Shown piece after piece: positions 19,387 through 32,865 of a DNA stretch of 64,000 nucleotides. Both the position numbers and the translations under genes were made by a program. Below the pieces are notes generated by a model. It was not told the DNA's origin, made no database searches, and worked only from the letters and a program-made list of their open reading frames with translations. The number at the start of each line of letters is the position of its first letter. Positions within the stretch are counted from its first letter, which is position 1. Origin of the DNA: Phoma sp. XZ068 (taxonomy: Eukaryota > Ascomycota > Dothideomycetes > Pleosporales > Didymellaceae); assembly GCA_004835665.1 (NCBI GenBank), contig RBKR01000001.1:1364001-1428000 (forward strand), given 5' to 3'.

Positions 19387-22037
19387 TCAGAACTCCTGAC
19401 CAAGGACCGTCTTCAAGCCCTTCATCTCAGTCTCGTACTTCTCCACCTTCTGCTGGCTCACCATCATCTTGTTCAGCAGGTAATTCGCCCTTCCAGCCAT
19501 CTGTGCCGGCTGGCTCTTGAGCTTGCTGAGCAGCAGCAATTCGTTCTCGCACTTATCAATTGTTGCGCCCTCAATCTTCGTCAGATGAGTGAGGATGGCA
19601 ATATCCAGGCGACTCTTGAGCACCTTATCCTCTGTCAGACGCTTGAAGGCAGGATGGTACACTGGTTTTCCAGGCTTAATGGTTGACGGTCGTCCGTTGG
19701 GCCCAGACTGGATGCTGATGAGCTCAGCTTGCTCGAGGGCGCGCAGAACAGTCTCGCCGCCTGCCTTTAGAATGTCGTCAAGCAGCACCTCATTGTAGCG
19801 CAGACTTTCTTTCTGTGCGAGCTCCTTGATGAGCATCCACGCCTGCTCAGCGCTCCAATGTCTGGTACCGCCCTCGTCCTCCGCGCCAAATATGTACATC
19901 TTGAGTATTTCAGAGGCCGACTGGTCGATCATCTCGTGGACTGCCTTTTGGGGTGTCTCGCCTGTCTTGATCCTTCTTGCGAGAAACTCAAGATCTGTAA
20001 GGCGACCACCAAGCAACTCAATGCATGTATCCAACTCGTCAAGGTCTGTCCGTGTCTGTGAAGGAACCGGCTTAGGCTCTTTCCCATGAGACGTTGGATC
20101 GTCCTGCACATCGGCATCAAGGTGGGTTATGACGTAGCGTTTCGCAACCTCGGGCGAGCAGTCAGAAAGGGAGATTTGGCGGAAGACACGATCGGGCAGA
20201 GCTTTTGAGAGTGACTTGCTGAACGAGACGTCGTTGGTCAGAAAAATGACATGTGCGATATTAGCTGTCGTTAGACGAGCGGCCCTATTCGTTGTCAGTG
20301 CTATAGTGGAAGAGCGTAAAAGCAGGTATGACTTACCATTCAGCGATTTTGTCGTAGACGATACCTCCTTCATTGCTCTTGTGCAAGAAGTTGTCAATGA
20401 CTACGATGGGTCGGTGCTCGGGATGTGCCTCAAGCCATTCATCATCGCCCAGGTTGGCGTCCTTATCAGTCTTGTGACGTTTGTCGAGTGCAATCTGCTT
20501 GAGTGCGGTAGTTGAGGTGTTCCAAATCTTACTGAGCTGAGAATCGAGTGTCTCCGAAAATCCAGTCTTGACACCTGTCGCGCCCTGGGCAGCCATGTCG
20601 ATCATGCCACTGATGCTGTTCATCCAAGAGAAAACAGGCTTGTAGCCGACAGAGTTAGCGGCAGCGCTGATGGTCGCGCTGTCGCCACGGGCCTCCTGAA
20701 TGGGCTTGCAGTCAATGATGAGCTTGAGCTTCTTGTCCGCGAGAGCTTGGTCGACAACTAGTTCCTTCTTGCCAGAGCCTCGAGGGCCCTGCACAATGAT
20801 GAAGGTATCAGCGGTCTCCATGAGCCAGGTCTGAACCTGTTCAATGTTGCCTTTACGGTCGTCCCAGATAGCGTCCATACCAGCTTCATCGTCATCTTTC
20901 TTGCCGCGAATGAGGTCCTCTGCATATCCCTTGAGCCACTTGTAGAATTTGTTGTCCTCGAGATGCAGTACTCTGGTGATGTGTGCCTTGACGAAGAAGG
21001 TTCGGATCGGGTCGAAGATAGCAACTGTGATACCAGCTATGATCGCGGCTAGGATGGGTATGACGATCCTGGGATGGCTGAAGAGCCAGTCCCTGATCCA
21101 TCTCGGCTTGATCTTCTGTTCGTACTTCAACCGCAAAATCGTGCCCTTCACTCCACCTCCTTCAGCTTGTGAGACGAGGTAGCCGTGCATACAGTTCTTG
21201 GCCATAATCGCTTTGCCCATAGTTGAGAAATCGATATAAGCGAACTTCGGCAAGATCTTTGAATCTGGAGGTTGCATTACGATATCCGAGAGCTTTCCAT
21301 ATGGCCGGAAGAATTGAAACAGTTCTTCTTGTGATAGTTCAACAGCATCGGCAGGGTTACCTCCTGGCTCCCCAGATATGAACTCGACTCTCAGCCTCGG
21401 CGCTGGCATACGCATCAGGTCCTCGACCCAAGGCCGGCCCTTGACAATCTTAGTTCGCATACGCCGGAATGGGGCCCACCATGGCTTGATAGGCTCATCC
21501 TCCAGGTACTGCTGAAGCAATTTCTCAACCTCGGACGTTGATGCGGTTCCATCATGAGTGAACTTGACAAAGGCCCCGCCTTCTCTCATCCTTGGAAGAA
21601 CCTCGGTAGCGGTGATCTGTAGACCCTTCTTTGCTTTGGCTCTCTCAATGACATCTTGGGGACCGGTCCCTGAGACAAAGGGAGCAACAAGACGGTCCAG
21701 TAATCGAGGTGCGGGTAGTCCCAGGATTCTCCTGATGGAAATTGGATACACATTGTTGAAGAACAAGATGCCTTCATTTGCTCCTGCGTTGATGTGGCCG
21801 GTCTTATCTTCGCCAGCTTGGAGCGACGCACATCGAGTAGGATTTATCCATGGCGCTTGCTTCAGCCTATAGAGTGCACTTGCTCTGGGAAGTGATGTTA
21901 GACAAGGAGTTCTGGTGGTCTGTTAGCACCCCCATGATCCACGGCGATCTGCAGCCGTCGCAAAGGATCCTCAAATACCTTGTCAGCGCATGCAGTGGCC
22001 TTCGACCTGCATGCTGCCAGCTTGGACGTGGTAACAT
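19387..22037 (-). CDS. YME2: mitochondrial escape protein 2 (RNA12 family)
   Basis: This integral inner-membrane protein affects mitochondrial DNA maintenance and escape. Three exons (22037-21979, 21884-20337, 20284-19387) join to 834 residues, the usual family size. The first exon gives a basic leader with no acidic residue (MLPRPSWQHAGRRPLHALTR), and exon 2 continues into WINPTRC and GEDKTGHINAGANEG. An RRM-like domain lies at about 183-273 (ending ILRLKYEQK), a transmembrane segment at about 293-313 (IVIPILAAIIAGITVAIF) and a P-loop GPRGSGKK near 386-393 in the domain facing the intermembrane space. The second intron splits AEW|AARLTTANIAHVIF, in frame. The start was deduced from the leader, not from an obvious long frame, so the first exon is slightly less certain than the rest. 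Confidence 0.93.
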
Positions 22038-22490
22038 CGTATGTTACAACTCACTACCAGAGCATGTCGGATGCAGGAGATGTTGATACCGATGATCTGG
22101 TTCGCATATCGAGGCAACGATCGAGGAGATAGGCTGGCGCTGACGTCATCCTCCCAAGCTTGGCAGAGCGAGCCGTCTCTGTCATGCAATGCACAAGAAC
22201 AGCAGCACGATCACAAGTTGAGCTCGACTTCACAATGCATGAGGACAGAGTTTCGGATGTACTTGCTCAATTCTATGTACAAAGATTGATAATATATGGC
22301 AAGAAGCAAAGCGATTGTACACTGCAAATGCCGCCATGACTCCATCAAAAAAGGTATCTTGCAGGTAACGATAGAAAGCGCAGAAAACAAACTCCAAATG
22401 TCATCAAATCATCCCTTGGTTCCAATCTTTTATCGTAAACATGTTGTCGTGATCATCTCGGTCTATTCCACCTCTCTATTGCGTACAAGT
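22038..22490. other. spacer between YME2 start and GLT1 stop
   Basis: These 453 bp hold the YME2 promoter and the GLT1 3' UTR. No gene or RNA is recognised. Confidence 0.5.
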
Positions 22491-25400
22491 TTAGGCCGCA
22501 ACAGGAATCTCGTTCTTGTGAGTGTTCATCAGAGGCGAGCGCTTGACAATACCACCAGTGACTGGGAGCTGAGTGCCGTATCCGGTGAGGAAGGTGTCGA
22601 CATCGCGAGCGCACTGGCGACCCTCGTTGATACCCCAAACAATGAGGGACTGTCCACGACGGCAATCACCAGCGGCGAAGACACCGGGAAGGTTGGTGTT
22701 GTAGTGACCAGGAGGTGTCTTGATGTTCTTGCGACCATCGAGCTCGACAACGTCGTTCATGACGCGCTGCTCGGGGCCCAAGAAACCCATGGAGAGCAGG
22801 ACGAGGTCGGCGGGGAAGAATTGCTCGCTGCCCTCGACGTGCTTCATATCCCAACCACCAGAGGCAGACTTGGTCCACTCAACACGGACGGTGTTGATAC
22901 CCTTGACATTCCCGGCACCGTCATCGACGAAGTCCTTGGACATAACACAGTACTCACGGGGGTCCTTGCCCATGTGAGTCTTGACCTCGTTGTGACCGTA
23001 GTCAGTCCTGAAGATACGAGGCCACTGAGGCCATGGGTTGTCACGGGCTCGCTCAGCAGGAGGCTGAGGCAGCAGCTCGAAGTTGACGACAGACTTGGCA
23101 CCGTGACGAACGGAAGTACCAATGCAGTCGTTACCAGTGTCACCACCTCCAATGACGATAACATTCTTGTCCTTGGCAGAGATGTATGCGTTATCAGCAA
23201 GCTCGGAGTCGAGGAGAGACTTGGTGTTCTTGTGCAAGAACTGCATAGCGTAGTGGATACCCTCCAGGTTGCGGTTAGGGATGGGCAGGTCACGGGCGAC
23301 CGTAGCACCAGTGGCAAACACAACAGCATCGTACTGGCTGCGGAGTGAGTCAAGGTTTTCGGAGCCGTCCTCTCCGACAGCAACACCAGTCTTGAAGACT
23401 ACACCTTCAGCGGCGAGGAAGTCAACACGACGCTGAACGACCTTCTTGTCAAGCTTCATGTTGGGAATACCATACATGAGGAGACCACCGCAACGGTCGG
23501 CACGCTCGTAGACAGTGACAGTGTGGCCAGCCTTGTTGAGCTGGTCAGCGCAGGCAAGACCAGCAGGCCCGGATCCAATAATGGCTACAGTCTTGCCAGA
23601 GCGGACCGGGGGTGGTGTAGGCACCATCCAACCCATCTCGAATCCACGATCGATGATAGCGCACTCGATAGACTTGATACCGACGGGATCCTCGTTGATG
23701 CCAAGAACGCAAGCGCCCTCGCAAGGAGCTGGGCAGACGCGGCCAGTAAACTCCGGGAAGTTGTTGGTCATGAGAAGACGATTAAGCGCGTCGCGCCACT
23801 GACCTTGGAAGACCAATTCGTTCCATTTAGGGATAATGTTAGAAATTGGGCATCCCGTATCAGACTGACAGAAAGGCACACCGCAGTCCATGCAACGAGC
23901 AGTCTGGTACTTCAGCTCATCCTCGTTTAGGCGCTGAGACAGCTCGGCCCAGTCACGAGTACGGGTCTTGGGGTTGCGGTACTTCTCAGAACGGCGCTGG
24001 TACTTCATGAAACCACGGGTCTTGTCGAGAACAAGGGCCTTCTTCTTCTCAGCCTTAGCATCAGTGACACTCTCCTCGATGTCGAGGAGGTCGGCCTTCT
24101 TCTTCTCCTTGGCATCGTGCTCGTGCTCGTTCTTGCGAGAGTCCTCGTGGGCAGCGCGAACTGGGTTGCCGGCAAGAAGGGGCAGAGGGTACTCGGATCG
24201 CTTCTTCTCAGCGGCCTTAGCCTTCTCCTCAAGCAACACGCGCTTGTAGTCAACCGGCATGACCTTGACGAAGCGGGGCAGAGCGCGGGTGAAGTCAAGC
24301 AGGATACGAGCAGCAAGCTCGGAGCCAGTGTAGTGGTGGTGATCTTCGATGAGACCACGGACAAAGGCAATTTCCTCTGGCTCCTCGATGGGAGACAGCT
24401 CAACCATCTCCTGGTTGACCTTCTGCTCGAAGTCCTGGTGGATGTCAAGGACGTAAGCAATACCACCAGACATACCAGCAGCGAAGTTGCGACCGGTAGA
24501 TCCGAGGACAAGAACACGACCACCTGTCATGTACTCGCAGCCGTGGTCACCAACACCCTCAACAACGGCCGTAGCACCGGAGTTACGGACACAGAAACGC
24601 TCGGCAGCGATACCACGGAAGAAGCAAGTACCCTGGGTAGCGCCGTACAAGCAGACGTTACCGATCAGGACGTTCTCCTCGGCACGGTAGACTGCAGTGC
24701 GCGGGGGGTACACAATCAGGCGACCACCTGAGAGACCCTTGCCGACGTAATCGTTGGCATCACCCTCGAGCTCAAGAGTGATACCGGGTGCAAGGTAAGC
24801 ACCGAAGGACTGACCGGCGGAGCCACGAATGTTGACGTGGATGGTGTCCTGGGGCAGACCGGCCTCGCCGTAACGCCTGCTAACCTGGTAGGAGAGCGTG
24901 GCACCGAGGGCACGGTCAGTGTTGACAACATCGCACTCGATACGAGCGGGCAGACCCTTCTCAAGAGCAAGCTCAGACTCGGCAATGAGCTTGTTGTCGA
25001 GACGAACATGAAGGCGGTGGTCCTGCTTGCGCACGTTGAAGGTAGCAACACCAGGGCGAAGGGTGTGCGCAGGGGTCAGGATCAAGGACAAGTCGATGTT
25101 CTCGGTCTTGGCTGTGCGAAGGTCGTCGCGGATGCGGAGAACCTCGCAGTGACCGACCATGTCGTTGATGGTCCTGAAGCCAAGCTTGGCCATGATGGCA
25201 CGGAGCTCGTTGGCGATGTAGTAGAAGAAGTTGATAACGTGCTCGGGTGTACCGGCGAACTTCTTTCTGAGCTCAGGGTCCTGGGTGGCAATACCGACGG
25301 GGCAGGTGTTAAGGTGACACTTCCGCATCATGATACAGCCCATGGCGATCAAAGGAGTAGTGGCGAAACCCCACTCCTCAGCACCAAGCAGACAGGCAAT

Positions 25401-28400
25401 GGCGACATCACGTCCGGTACGGAGTTGTCCGTCAGTCTGGACGATGACACGACCACGAAGGTCGTTCAGGACAAGAGTCTGGTGAGTCTCGGCAAGACCC
25501 AACTCCCAGGGAAGACCAGCGTACTTGATACCGGTCCATCGAGAAGCACCGGTACCACCATCGTGACCGGAGATCAAGATGTGGTCAGCCTTGGCCTTCG
25601 CGACACCAGAAGCAACGATACCAACACCAGTCTCGGAGACGAGCTTGACGGATACACGAGCACGGGGGTTGGAGCACTTCAGATCGTAGATCAGCTGCTT
25701 GAGATCTTCGATGGAGTAGATGTCGTGGTGAGGAGGGGGAGAGATAAGACCGACACCAGGAGTGGAGTGACGAGTCTTAGCAATAGAGCCGGACACCTTG
25801 TGGCCAGGAAGCTCGCCACCCTCACCAGGCTTAGCACCTTGAGCCATCTTGATCTGGAGCTCGTCGGCATCAGCGAGGTAGTTGGACGTCACACCGAAAC
25901 GTCCGGAAGCGATCTGCTTGATGGCAGAGCGCATGGTGTCACCGTTCTCCATGCGCAAGCTGCGCTCAGGGTCTTCACCACCCTCACCAGTGTTGGACTT
26001 GCCACCCAGACGGTTCATGGCGACAGCAAGGGTGGAGTGAGACTCCATGGAAATGGAACCGTAGGACATGGCACCAGTAACGAAGCGGCGCACGATGTCT
26101 GTCCATGGCTCGACCTGGTCGACGGGGATAGGTGTACGGTCGTCAAAGTTGAAGTCAAGAAGACCCCGGAGAGTGCAGTCCTTGATGCGCTCGTACTCGG
26201 CGATGGAGTATGCCTCGTATGACTTGTCGTTCTTGGTACGAACGGCATCCTGGATGTTGGCCATTGCGGTAGGATCGTTGATATGGGGCTCGCCACCGTC
26301 ACGCCAGTGGTACTCTCCGGTCTCAGATAGACCAGGGACTTCGACGATGGGGCGGGATGGGTAACCCTTCTCGTGGAGAGCAAGGGCGTCCTGAGCGATG
26401 AGATCGAAAGTCATACCCTTGATACGAGAGGCAGTTCCGGTGAAGCAGCGGTCGACAACAGAATCGTCGAGACCAAGAGCCTCGAAAATCTGCGCTCCCT
26501 TGTAGGATTGGAGGGTAGAGATACCCATCTTTGACATGACCTTCAAGATACCACCGTCACAAGAGTGCTTGTAGTTGTCGACGAGCTGCTCAGGGGTGAG
26601 CTTCTTTCGGATGACACCCTCACGGTGCATCTTCAGGATACACTCGATAGCAAGGTAGGGGCAGATGGCATCAGCACCGTATCCAACAAGGACACACATG
26701 TGGTGAACCTCACGGGCCTCACCAGTCTCAACAACGAGAGCAACGTTGGAACGCCACTTGTTACGGACAAGGTGGTGGTGAACCATACCCGTGGCCAAGC
26801 AGGCGGAGACGGGCACTCGTTCCTTGCAGACCGCACGATCGGTCAGGACAATGAAGCTGTTGCCGTTCTTGACACCCTCAGCGGCTTCCTCGCAGATGCG
26901 GTCAAGAGTGCTCATGTAACCCTCGATGCCGTCGCTCTTTGCAAAGGTAATGTCAATGCTCTTGACTGTCCAATCGGAGTGGAGAGTGTGGGTGTTAGTG
27001 AGGGCTGTGAACTCCTCGAGAGACAGGACAGGCGAAGGCAGAAGCATTCGGTGGCACTGAGACTCATCCATCTCCAAAAGGTTGCCTTGAGGGCCAACGT
27101 ATGCCTCGAGAGACATGACAATAGCCTCACGGATAGGGTCAATGGGAGGGTTGGTGACCTGAGCGAACAGCTGGCGGAAGTATTCGTAGAGCAGGCGAGG
27201 CTGGGTAGCCAAGCAAGCCAGAGGAGAATCATTACCCATAGATCCAAGAGCCTCCTTAGAGTCGGCGGCCATGGGTCCAAGGAGCAAACTGATCTGTTCG
27301 AGCGAGTAACCGAAGGCTCGCAGGCGAGGGTCTTCGTGAAGCTTAGACTCTGTGAGTGTGTACGAGAGGTCAAGGCCCTTCTCGCCAACGGTCTTAAGGA
27401 TCTTGGGAAGGGTGAGAAGGTTCTTCTCAATCCATGCACTGAAGTCGCTTCGCTCAGAGACAGTCTTCTTGAGCTCGGCATCATCGACAATGCGTCCAGC
27501 AACAGTGTCGACAAGCAACATCTTACCGGGCTGCAGGCGGCCCTTCTGGACGACACGCTCGGGGTCGATGGAGATGGTTCCGACTTCAGATGCGCAGACA
27601 ATGCGGTCATCGTCCATGACATAGTAACGGCAAGGTCGCAGACCGTTACGGTCAAGATTGGCACCACAGTAGCGGCCGTCAGAGAATGTGAAGAGAGCAG
27701 GACCATCCCAGGGTTCCATCATACAAGCAGCCCACTCGTAGAAGGCCTGTTTGGCAGGATCCATTGTGTGGTTGCCCTGCCATGCCTCGGGAACCATGAG
27801 CATGACTGCTTCTGGCAGAGACAAGACACCGTTGATGGTGAGAAGCTCGAGAACGTTGTCGAAAGCTGCAGAGTCGGAACCGCCATCCTCAATGATGGGG
27901 TAGAGCAAATCAAGATCCTCGCCGAACAGGCTTGACTTCATGCCACCCTCGCGCGCGCGCATCCAGTTCTTGTTTCCCCGCAATGTGTTGATCTCACCGT
28001 TGTGAGCTGCCCATCGCAGAGGCTGGGCGCGGTCCCATGAAGGGAATGTGTTGGTAGAGAAACGAGAGTGCACCAGTGCGAAATGACCCTCGTAGTCAAC
28101 GTTGAGCAGGTCGTGGTAGTACTCGTAGACCTGGACGGGTGACAGCTGACCCTTGTAGACAATGTTCTTGTTGCTCAGCGAGCAGATATAAAACCAGTTG
28201 TGCAGGCCAATAACGTGTGTGGCACGCTTGCGCATGACATAGAGCTGGCGCTCGAAGTAGCCAGCATCGTAGGTCTTCTCGAAGTCCTCCTTGGGCTGCC
28301 GTGCGTCTCCGTAGGCGGTTTTGAGAACAACGAAAGGCTGCAGGATGATCGGCTCTCGCGAGAGCGCAGCAGGACCAAGGAGTGTAGAGTCTCGGGGGAC

Positions 28401-29003
28401 CAATCGCCACCCCAGCACTCTAAGATCGAGCTGGTCTGCGACATCCTCGAACATGGCCTTGGTCTCATCCAAGATTGTGGGGTCGGGCTTGAAGAACAGG
28501 TTACCAGTAGCGTACTGGCCAAGCGCAGGAAGCTTGTAGCCCTGCTCGCGCTCGAATTCCTTGAGGAAGAACTTGTGGGGGATGGATGTCATGACACCTG
28601 CACCGTCACCGTCTCGTGCGTCTGAACCGACGGCACCACGATGGGTCATGTTGCATAGCAACGAACGCGCTACACAAAAGTCAGCGGCTGGCACATCAAT
28701 ATTGTCATCTTGTGCTTTTACCATCGGTGACAATCTTGTGGCTGGCTTTGCCCTTGATGTGACTACCCGCTCGTTAGTTTTCGCTCTTTCGCTCCAAGAC
28801 ATTCGATTTACTTACGCAGCGAAACCCACACCGCAAGCATCCTTCTCCAGCGAAGGATCATAGAGACCCTGCTTCAAGGGGAGGGCACCCGCCCAGGACT
28901 TGTTCTCCGGGCCATCTTGGTACTTGAATACCTTTGCGGGTTCCTCTTCAATATAGGTCTCGTCAGGCAATTTGGTATCCTCGGCGAAAGAAACTCGACC
29001 CAT
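22491..29003 (-). CDS. GLT1: glutamate synthase (GOGAT), NADH-type
   Basis: It makes two glutamates from glutamine and 2-oxoglutarate using reduced pyridine nucleotide. Fungal enzymes of this fused type are NADH-dependent. Three exons (29003-28816, 28762-28722, 28669-22491) join to 2,135 residues; the middle exon is only 41 nt. A 56-residue propeptide ends at EKDA before CGVGF, whose Cys57 is the amidotransferase nucleophile. The FMN/3Fe-4S domain carries CHLNTCPVGIATQ. The fused small-subunit part shows two ferredoxin-like cysteine clusters (CMDCGVPFC, CPAPCEGACVLG), then the FAD motif GSGPAGLACADQL and the NAD motif VIGGGDTGNDCIG. The codon choice is strongly biased and leaves long open frames on the other strand, as in highly expressed genes. 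Regulation by nitrogen source is expected, but I did not identify a decisive site. Confidence 0.98.
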
Positions 29004-32000
29004 TATATCGGCGAATGGCCGAAGTATTGGGATCGAAGGTGGTGGGTATATGAAGGCGGACCGCGTCTGGTGGCGGCGCTCGGGGTATCAAAAAAGGAGC
29101 TGATGTCCTGAAATCAATTGGAAGCTGTAGAGGAGAAATGTTAGTTTTCTGGTTGGTAGAGCTAGTGGTGGTGTTGTTTGTGGGTCGCGGATCGAGATCG
29201 AGGGTTTTCACAAGCCAGCGCCGAAGCTTAGCTCCAAATCATGGGTGGGTGTGGAGGGGATTAACGGTCGCAATTCGAAACGTCAATCTTTCGCAGAAGA
29301 TCAAGAACAGCACTCTGGCTACGTCACCAGCCTCAGGTGCTCGAAAATGGTAAATTGGTACAAATGACGCTACTCAAATTCAGAGGCAACTGATAGCTGT
29401 CGCACAGCACAAGGGATACTGATAAGGGAACTCGGCGAATGGGGTGGCGCGGGGTCGAGTACTGGGATACAAGGCGCTCGCTAATGCTTTCTTGCAGACG
29501 GTTGGTGTCGTAAGGAAGGAGGTTGTGTGGCCAGTGGACGACAGGGTGCAGCGGGAATAAGTGGTGGTGGGTAAGGATGGACCTACTTGCTGTGTAAGGC
29601 TGAATGGAACAGGCCTTGAAGTCGACTCGCGGTGTTCCGGCAAGCAACCTGTGAGCGAGAGAGAGTGTGGTGAGAGTAGGTAGGAAAGTTGGTCGCGGGA
29701 GATTGGGTGGCAGAGCTTATGAATAGAGGGCGGAGGGCAGCTCGGTGGGGTCTTTTTTCTGAATGCGCTAGCACTTCACTCCAACCTCCGTCCAATTACG
29801 GGTCTAGATGCGCAGCGAAGGAGGCGTTATGTGCTCTCTCTGAGTGCGTCTCCGGTCGTCTGTGTGCATTCACTTGAAGTTCCGGACTCGGATTGGGCTT
29901 ATTACTGCAGCTTCATTTGCGTATATCATCAAACTTGTGTACATGTCAACCCTTCGTCGAGCCCCTCCCAAAGTCCACCTCGAAACCAGCCCGCCCTTTC
30001 GTGCCAGCTAACGACGCCCAATTGGCCTCTTCCCGTCGATGAGGGTCTTGCTAACGAGCCGGCGTGTCCCTGGCCGTCCGTTAGCAATGCTCGTGTGCAT
30101 ATTCGCTGAACGACTGCACATTGCGGTGTCGCGCGTTAGGAAAATTGGCAGGCTACCCCACGGTTTCTGCCGGGCGCGTTACTACAAGCGGCTCTAGATT
30201 GGCTGAAGGCGTCTATCCGCTGCAGGCGGTGAGCGTGTCGTTCGGCCGTGCATCCAATTGCAGACGCCGAAGTCGCACTGGCGGTACTCGATGACCCAGT
30301 CGTGCAGCGTGCATCGTTCCGCTCTGTTCCCCACCGAGCCTACGTAGCCTGCTTTGTATCCAGGTCGCTCTGATTGGCGCGGCCGCCGGCGGGCCCTCTT
30401 TTGTCGCCGTAATTCCGGAGGGTCATCTTGCTCTTATCTCTGCCCAAGATTGCACCCAAGAGCGGACTCGCGCGCTGGAGGATGGGCGCTCGCATTTCAT
30501 AGGCCGGGAGATTTCAGCACCCACCACGTTTACAGCGGAATGCCGACGGGCACGCTGCCTTGTGCATGCCCATCCATGGGCATGGTCGTCATGGCGAAGC
30601 ACGGCCATATTCCCCGGCTTTCAAGGTAACTCAAAAGCCAGTGCGTCTGCCAGCGACGACCCTCTCGTGGATTGGGCGACACTCGCCCCGAACAGACCAA
30701 GCTTCAGTGACGACTCCATCGACCTCGGGAAAGACCGGAATGTCAGCCTTCTCTAATGGCAGTACGTAGCGGAAGTCTCCTGGACAGGTTTCAATGAGTC
30801 ACGAGAACCCGCGGACTCATTTCCTCCACTGGTGCGCCCGAATCCATTGTCAGGTCGCTCCAACGGCCGATGTCGCCGCACACTGGCTTGGCTATTGCCT
30901 GTCAATCTCAAGCAGCGGATATTCCAGGTGATATCGCTTATGCGGCAATTGAGGAACCTCCAATCGAGCAAGCAGCAGCGTCTGAACATGCCATCAGCGA
31001 TTGATGGGGAAATGGAAAGCTGGTCCGCAGTATATGAGATCCTACCACAGGATTGCCTGTCTGGATGGGGGCAAAAGTGGTCGGAATGGACAATTTCCCG
31101 GGAACAGCCCGATACATGGGCTTACACCAAACGCATTTGCCTCACGTATTTCACATGCCGCACTTTGGGGGTAGCCTAGAGGCAAGGCGGAAAACTTCAT
31201 GCCGTGAGCATCGTCCGTTTGCAGTCCATGAGCGCGTGGCCTGCTCCCAGGTTGATCAGCCTGCTCATCACACTGCAGGTCGTCGTCGTCCTGCAGCCTC
31301 GCAGCCAAGCTCAGGTCTCCCAGTCCTGCAATTGCAGATCCCCAGGAAGAGCAACTTGTCGTCTTCTCAGTGGCGCCAAGCCCTGTAAGAGTGGTGATGT
31401 CTTCGACCTCCGCGGGTGAATGCACCATCGCGGACCGTCGCAGAACGTTCGCGTGCACATGCCTGAGGGTGGCACTTTATTCCTCTCGGTAAACAATTAG
31501 TCCAAGCTTGTGCTCAGATGTGGCAAGGACACGGCCCAGATCTGCCGGCAGCTTGAACAAATCAAATCAACAAATCGTTGCGCTAGAGGCAAAAGAACGA
31601 CCACGTATGGGTGCATCTGTAGATGACTTGAACGAGCATTTCATATGCGTGAGGCACAACAAATTGGAGCCGAGAAGGGCTGCTGCTAACAAGCTGCTAA
31701 CCAGTTCGGCCGGTTTACACATTCAACATTGGAGTTTCGAAACTATCAACTTGAACCCAAAATACTGTTCATTACACTCTCCAAGATGTGCTGCCTATCA
31801 GCAACGCAATGAGTAGTGGTAGCGAAAGCATCAATGCAACAATTTTACACCTCACCCTCGAATGAAGCCTTATTCAACTCGCCCATCCTGAACTATCTCA
31901 CCATCTCATGACATCCACAACATATTCACACTCCGCAACGGCCGTCTCCGACCACTTCGCCCTCGGAGTTAGCCTTGCTATCTCGCATCCACGTTACCAA

Positions 32001-32865
32001 TCCCAATACCAGGGTACAATGCATGTCAGAACGCTACCCACAACAAGCATCCTCTCCACCGCGGACCCACCACTAACACCCCCGAAACCCGACCTCCACG
32101 TTCAAACAAGCATCGGCGTCGGGCTCGCTCAGCTCCCCGAGCCCCGAGTGCCTCTTTCATCCTACACTGCGTCGTGAGTGGGTGGTCGCGGTAGACTGGC
32201 GAATACCCTGCATGACACCAATCTTCATCCGCTCGGAATGTAGCGAAAGAGTGCTAGAGACCACGTTGCAAAGCGTACAACGCAACAATAATGAACGATG
32301 GATACGAGGATTCCGAATGGGTTCCGAGGAGTGGATATCGCTTGTCGCGGTACAATGTCATATGTGCCAGCCTTATGGTACGTTACAGCTGTCCAGCTTG
32401 AGCCCTACCTTTCGCCGTGCTGCAGACTCCATGACCGATGCAGTGCATGAATTACTGAAAATACAACGTGTATACAGCCTCGCCTTCAGCATACGCATAA
32501 AACATTTTCAAGGGTATCTCGATGCTTGATCGTTCATTCGTATTATTTTTTGTGGCTACAGATTCACATGGTCGGTGCTATAACGCGTGCGACGCGCGCA
32601 CAACAGCCCCTCACCATGCAGGAATCTTGCCAAGACCCATGTTGTTGCTGACAAGAGTCCGCCCGCTACCCAATGCCGTCAAAACAATCTTTGTATCATA
32701 TCCCATCGCCGTATTCAATCGAGTATATCGACGTCGAAGGCTCGTGATCGCGTCGATATTGTCCTACTTATATCAGTCCATTGCTAATCCATCACCTACT
32801 CGCCCCAGCAGTGGCGCAAATACGGATAGACTTACCAAAAGTCAGACTCGCAGCCCTGGCACTGC
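29004..32865. other. 3.9-kb stretch without a confident gene
   Basis: The GLT1 promoter occupies the left end. The rest holds no frame I can assign. Three frames read like protein but lack support: 30295-30756 plus (154 codons, no ATG), 31042-31428 minus (ATG-led, 128 codons, acidic middle) and 31908-32177 plus (ATG-led, 89 codons, C-ending codons). A 9-bp inverted repeat lies at 30048-30087. The CHZ1 3' UTR is at the right end. Possible contents are an unrecognised multi-exon gene, non-coding RNA or decayed genes. No transposon terminal structure is visible. Confidence 0.4.
30048..30087. repeat. perfect 9-bp inverted repeat
   Basis: TTGCTAACG (30048-30056) is matched by CGTTAGCAA (30079-30087) across a 22-bp GC-rich loop. 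It could be a hairpin in a transcript or a pair of opposed binding sites. It is short enough to be chance. Confidence 0.4.

Noticed and set aside
22296..23348. Plus-strand frame of 350 codons over the GLT1 3' end
   Set aside because: It is the shadow of the glutamate synthase FAD/NAD domain, which is certain on the minus strand.
24837..27935. Two plus-strand open frames of 461 and 456 codons opposite GLT1
   Set aside because: They are antisense to conserved GLT1 sequence, lack any family resemblance and arise because biased codon use leaves few stops on the other strand.
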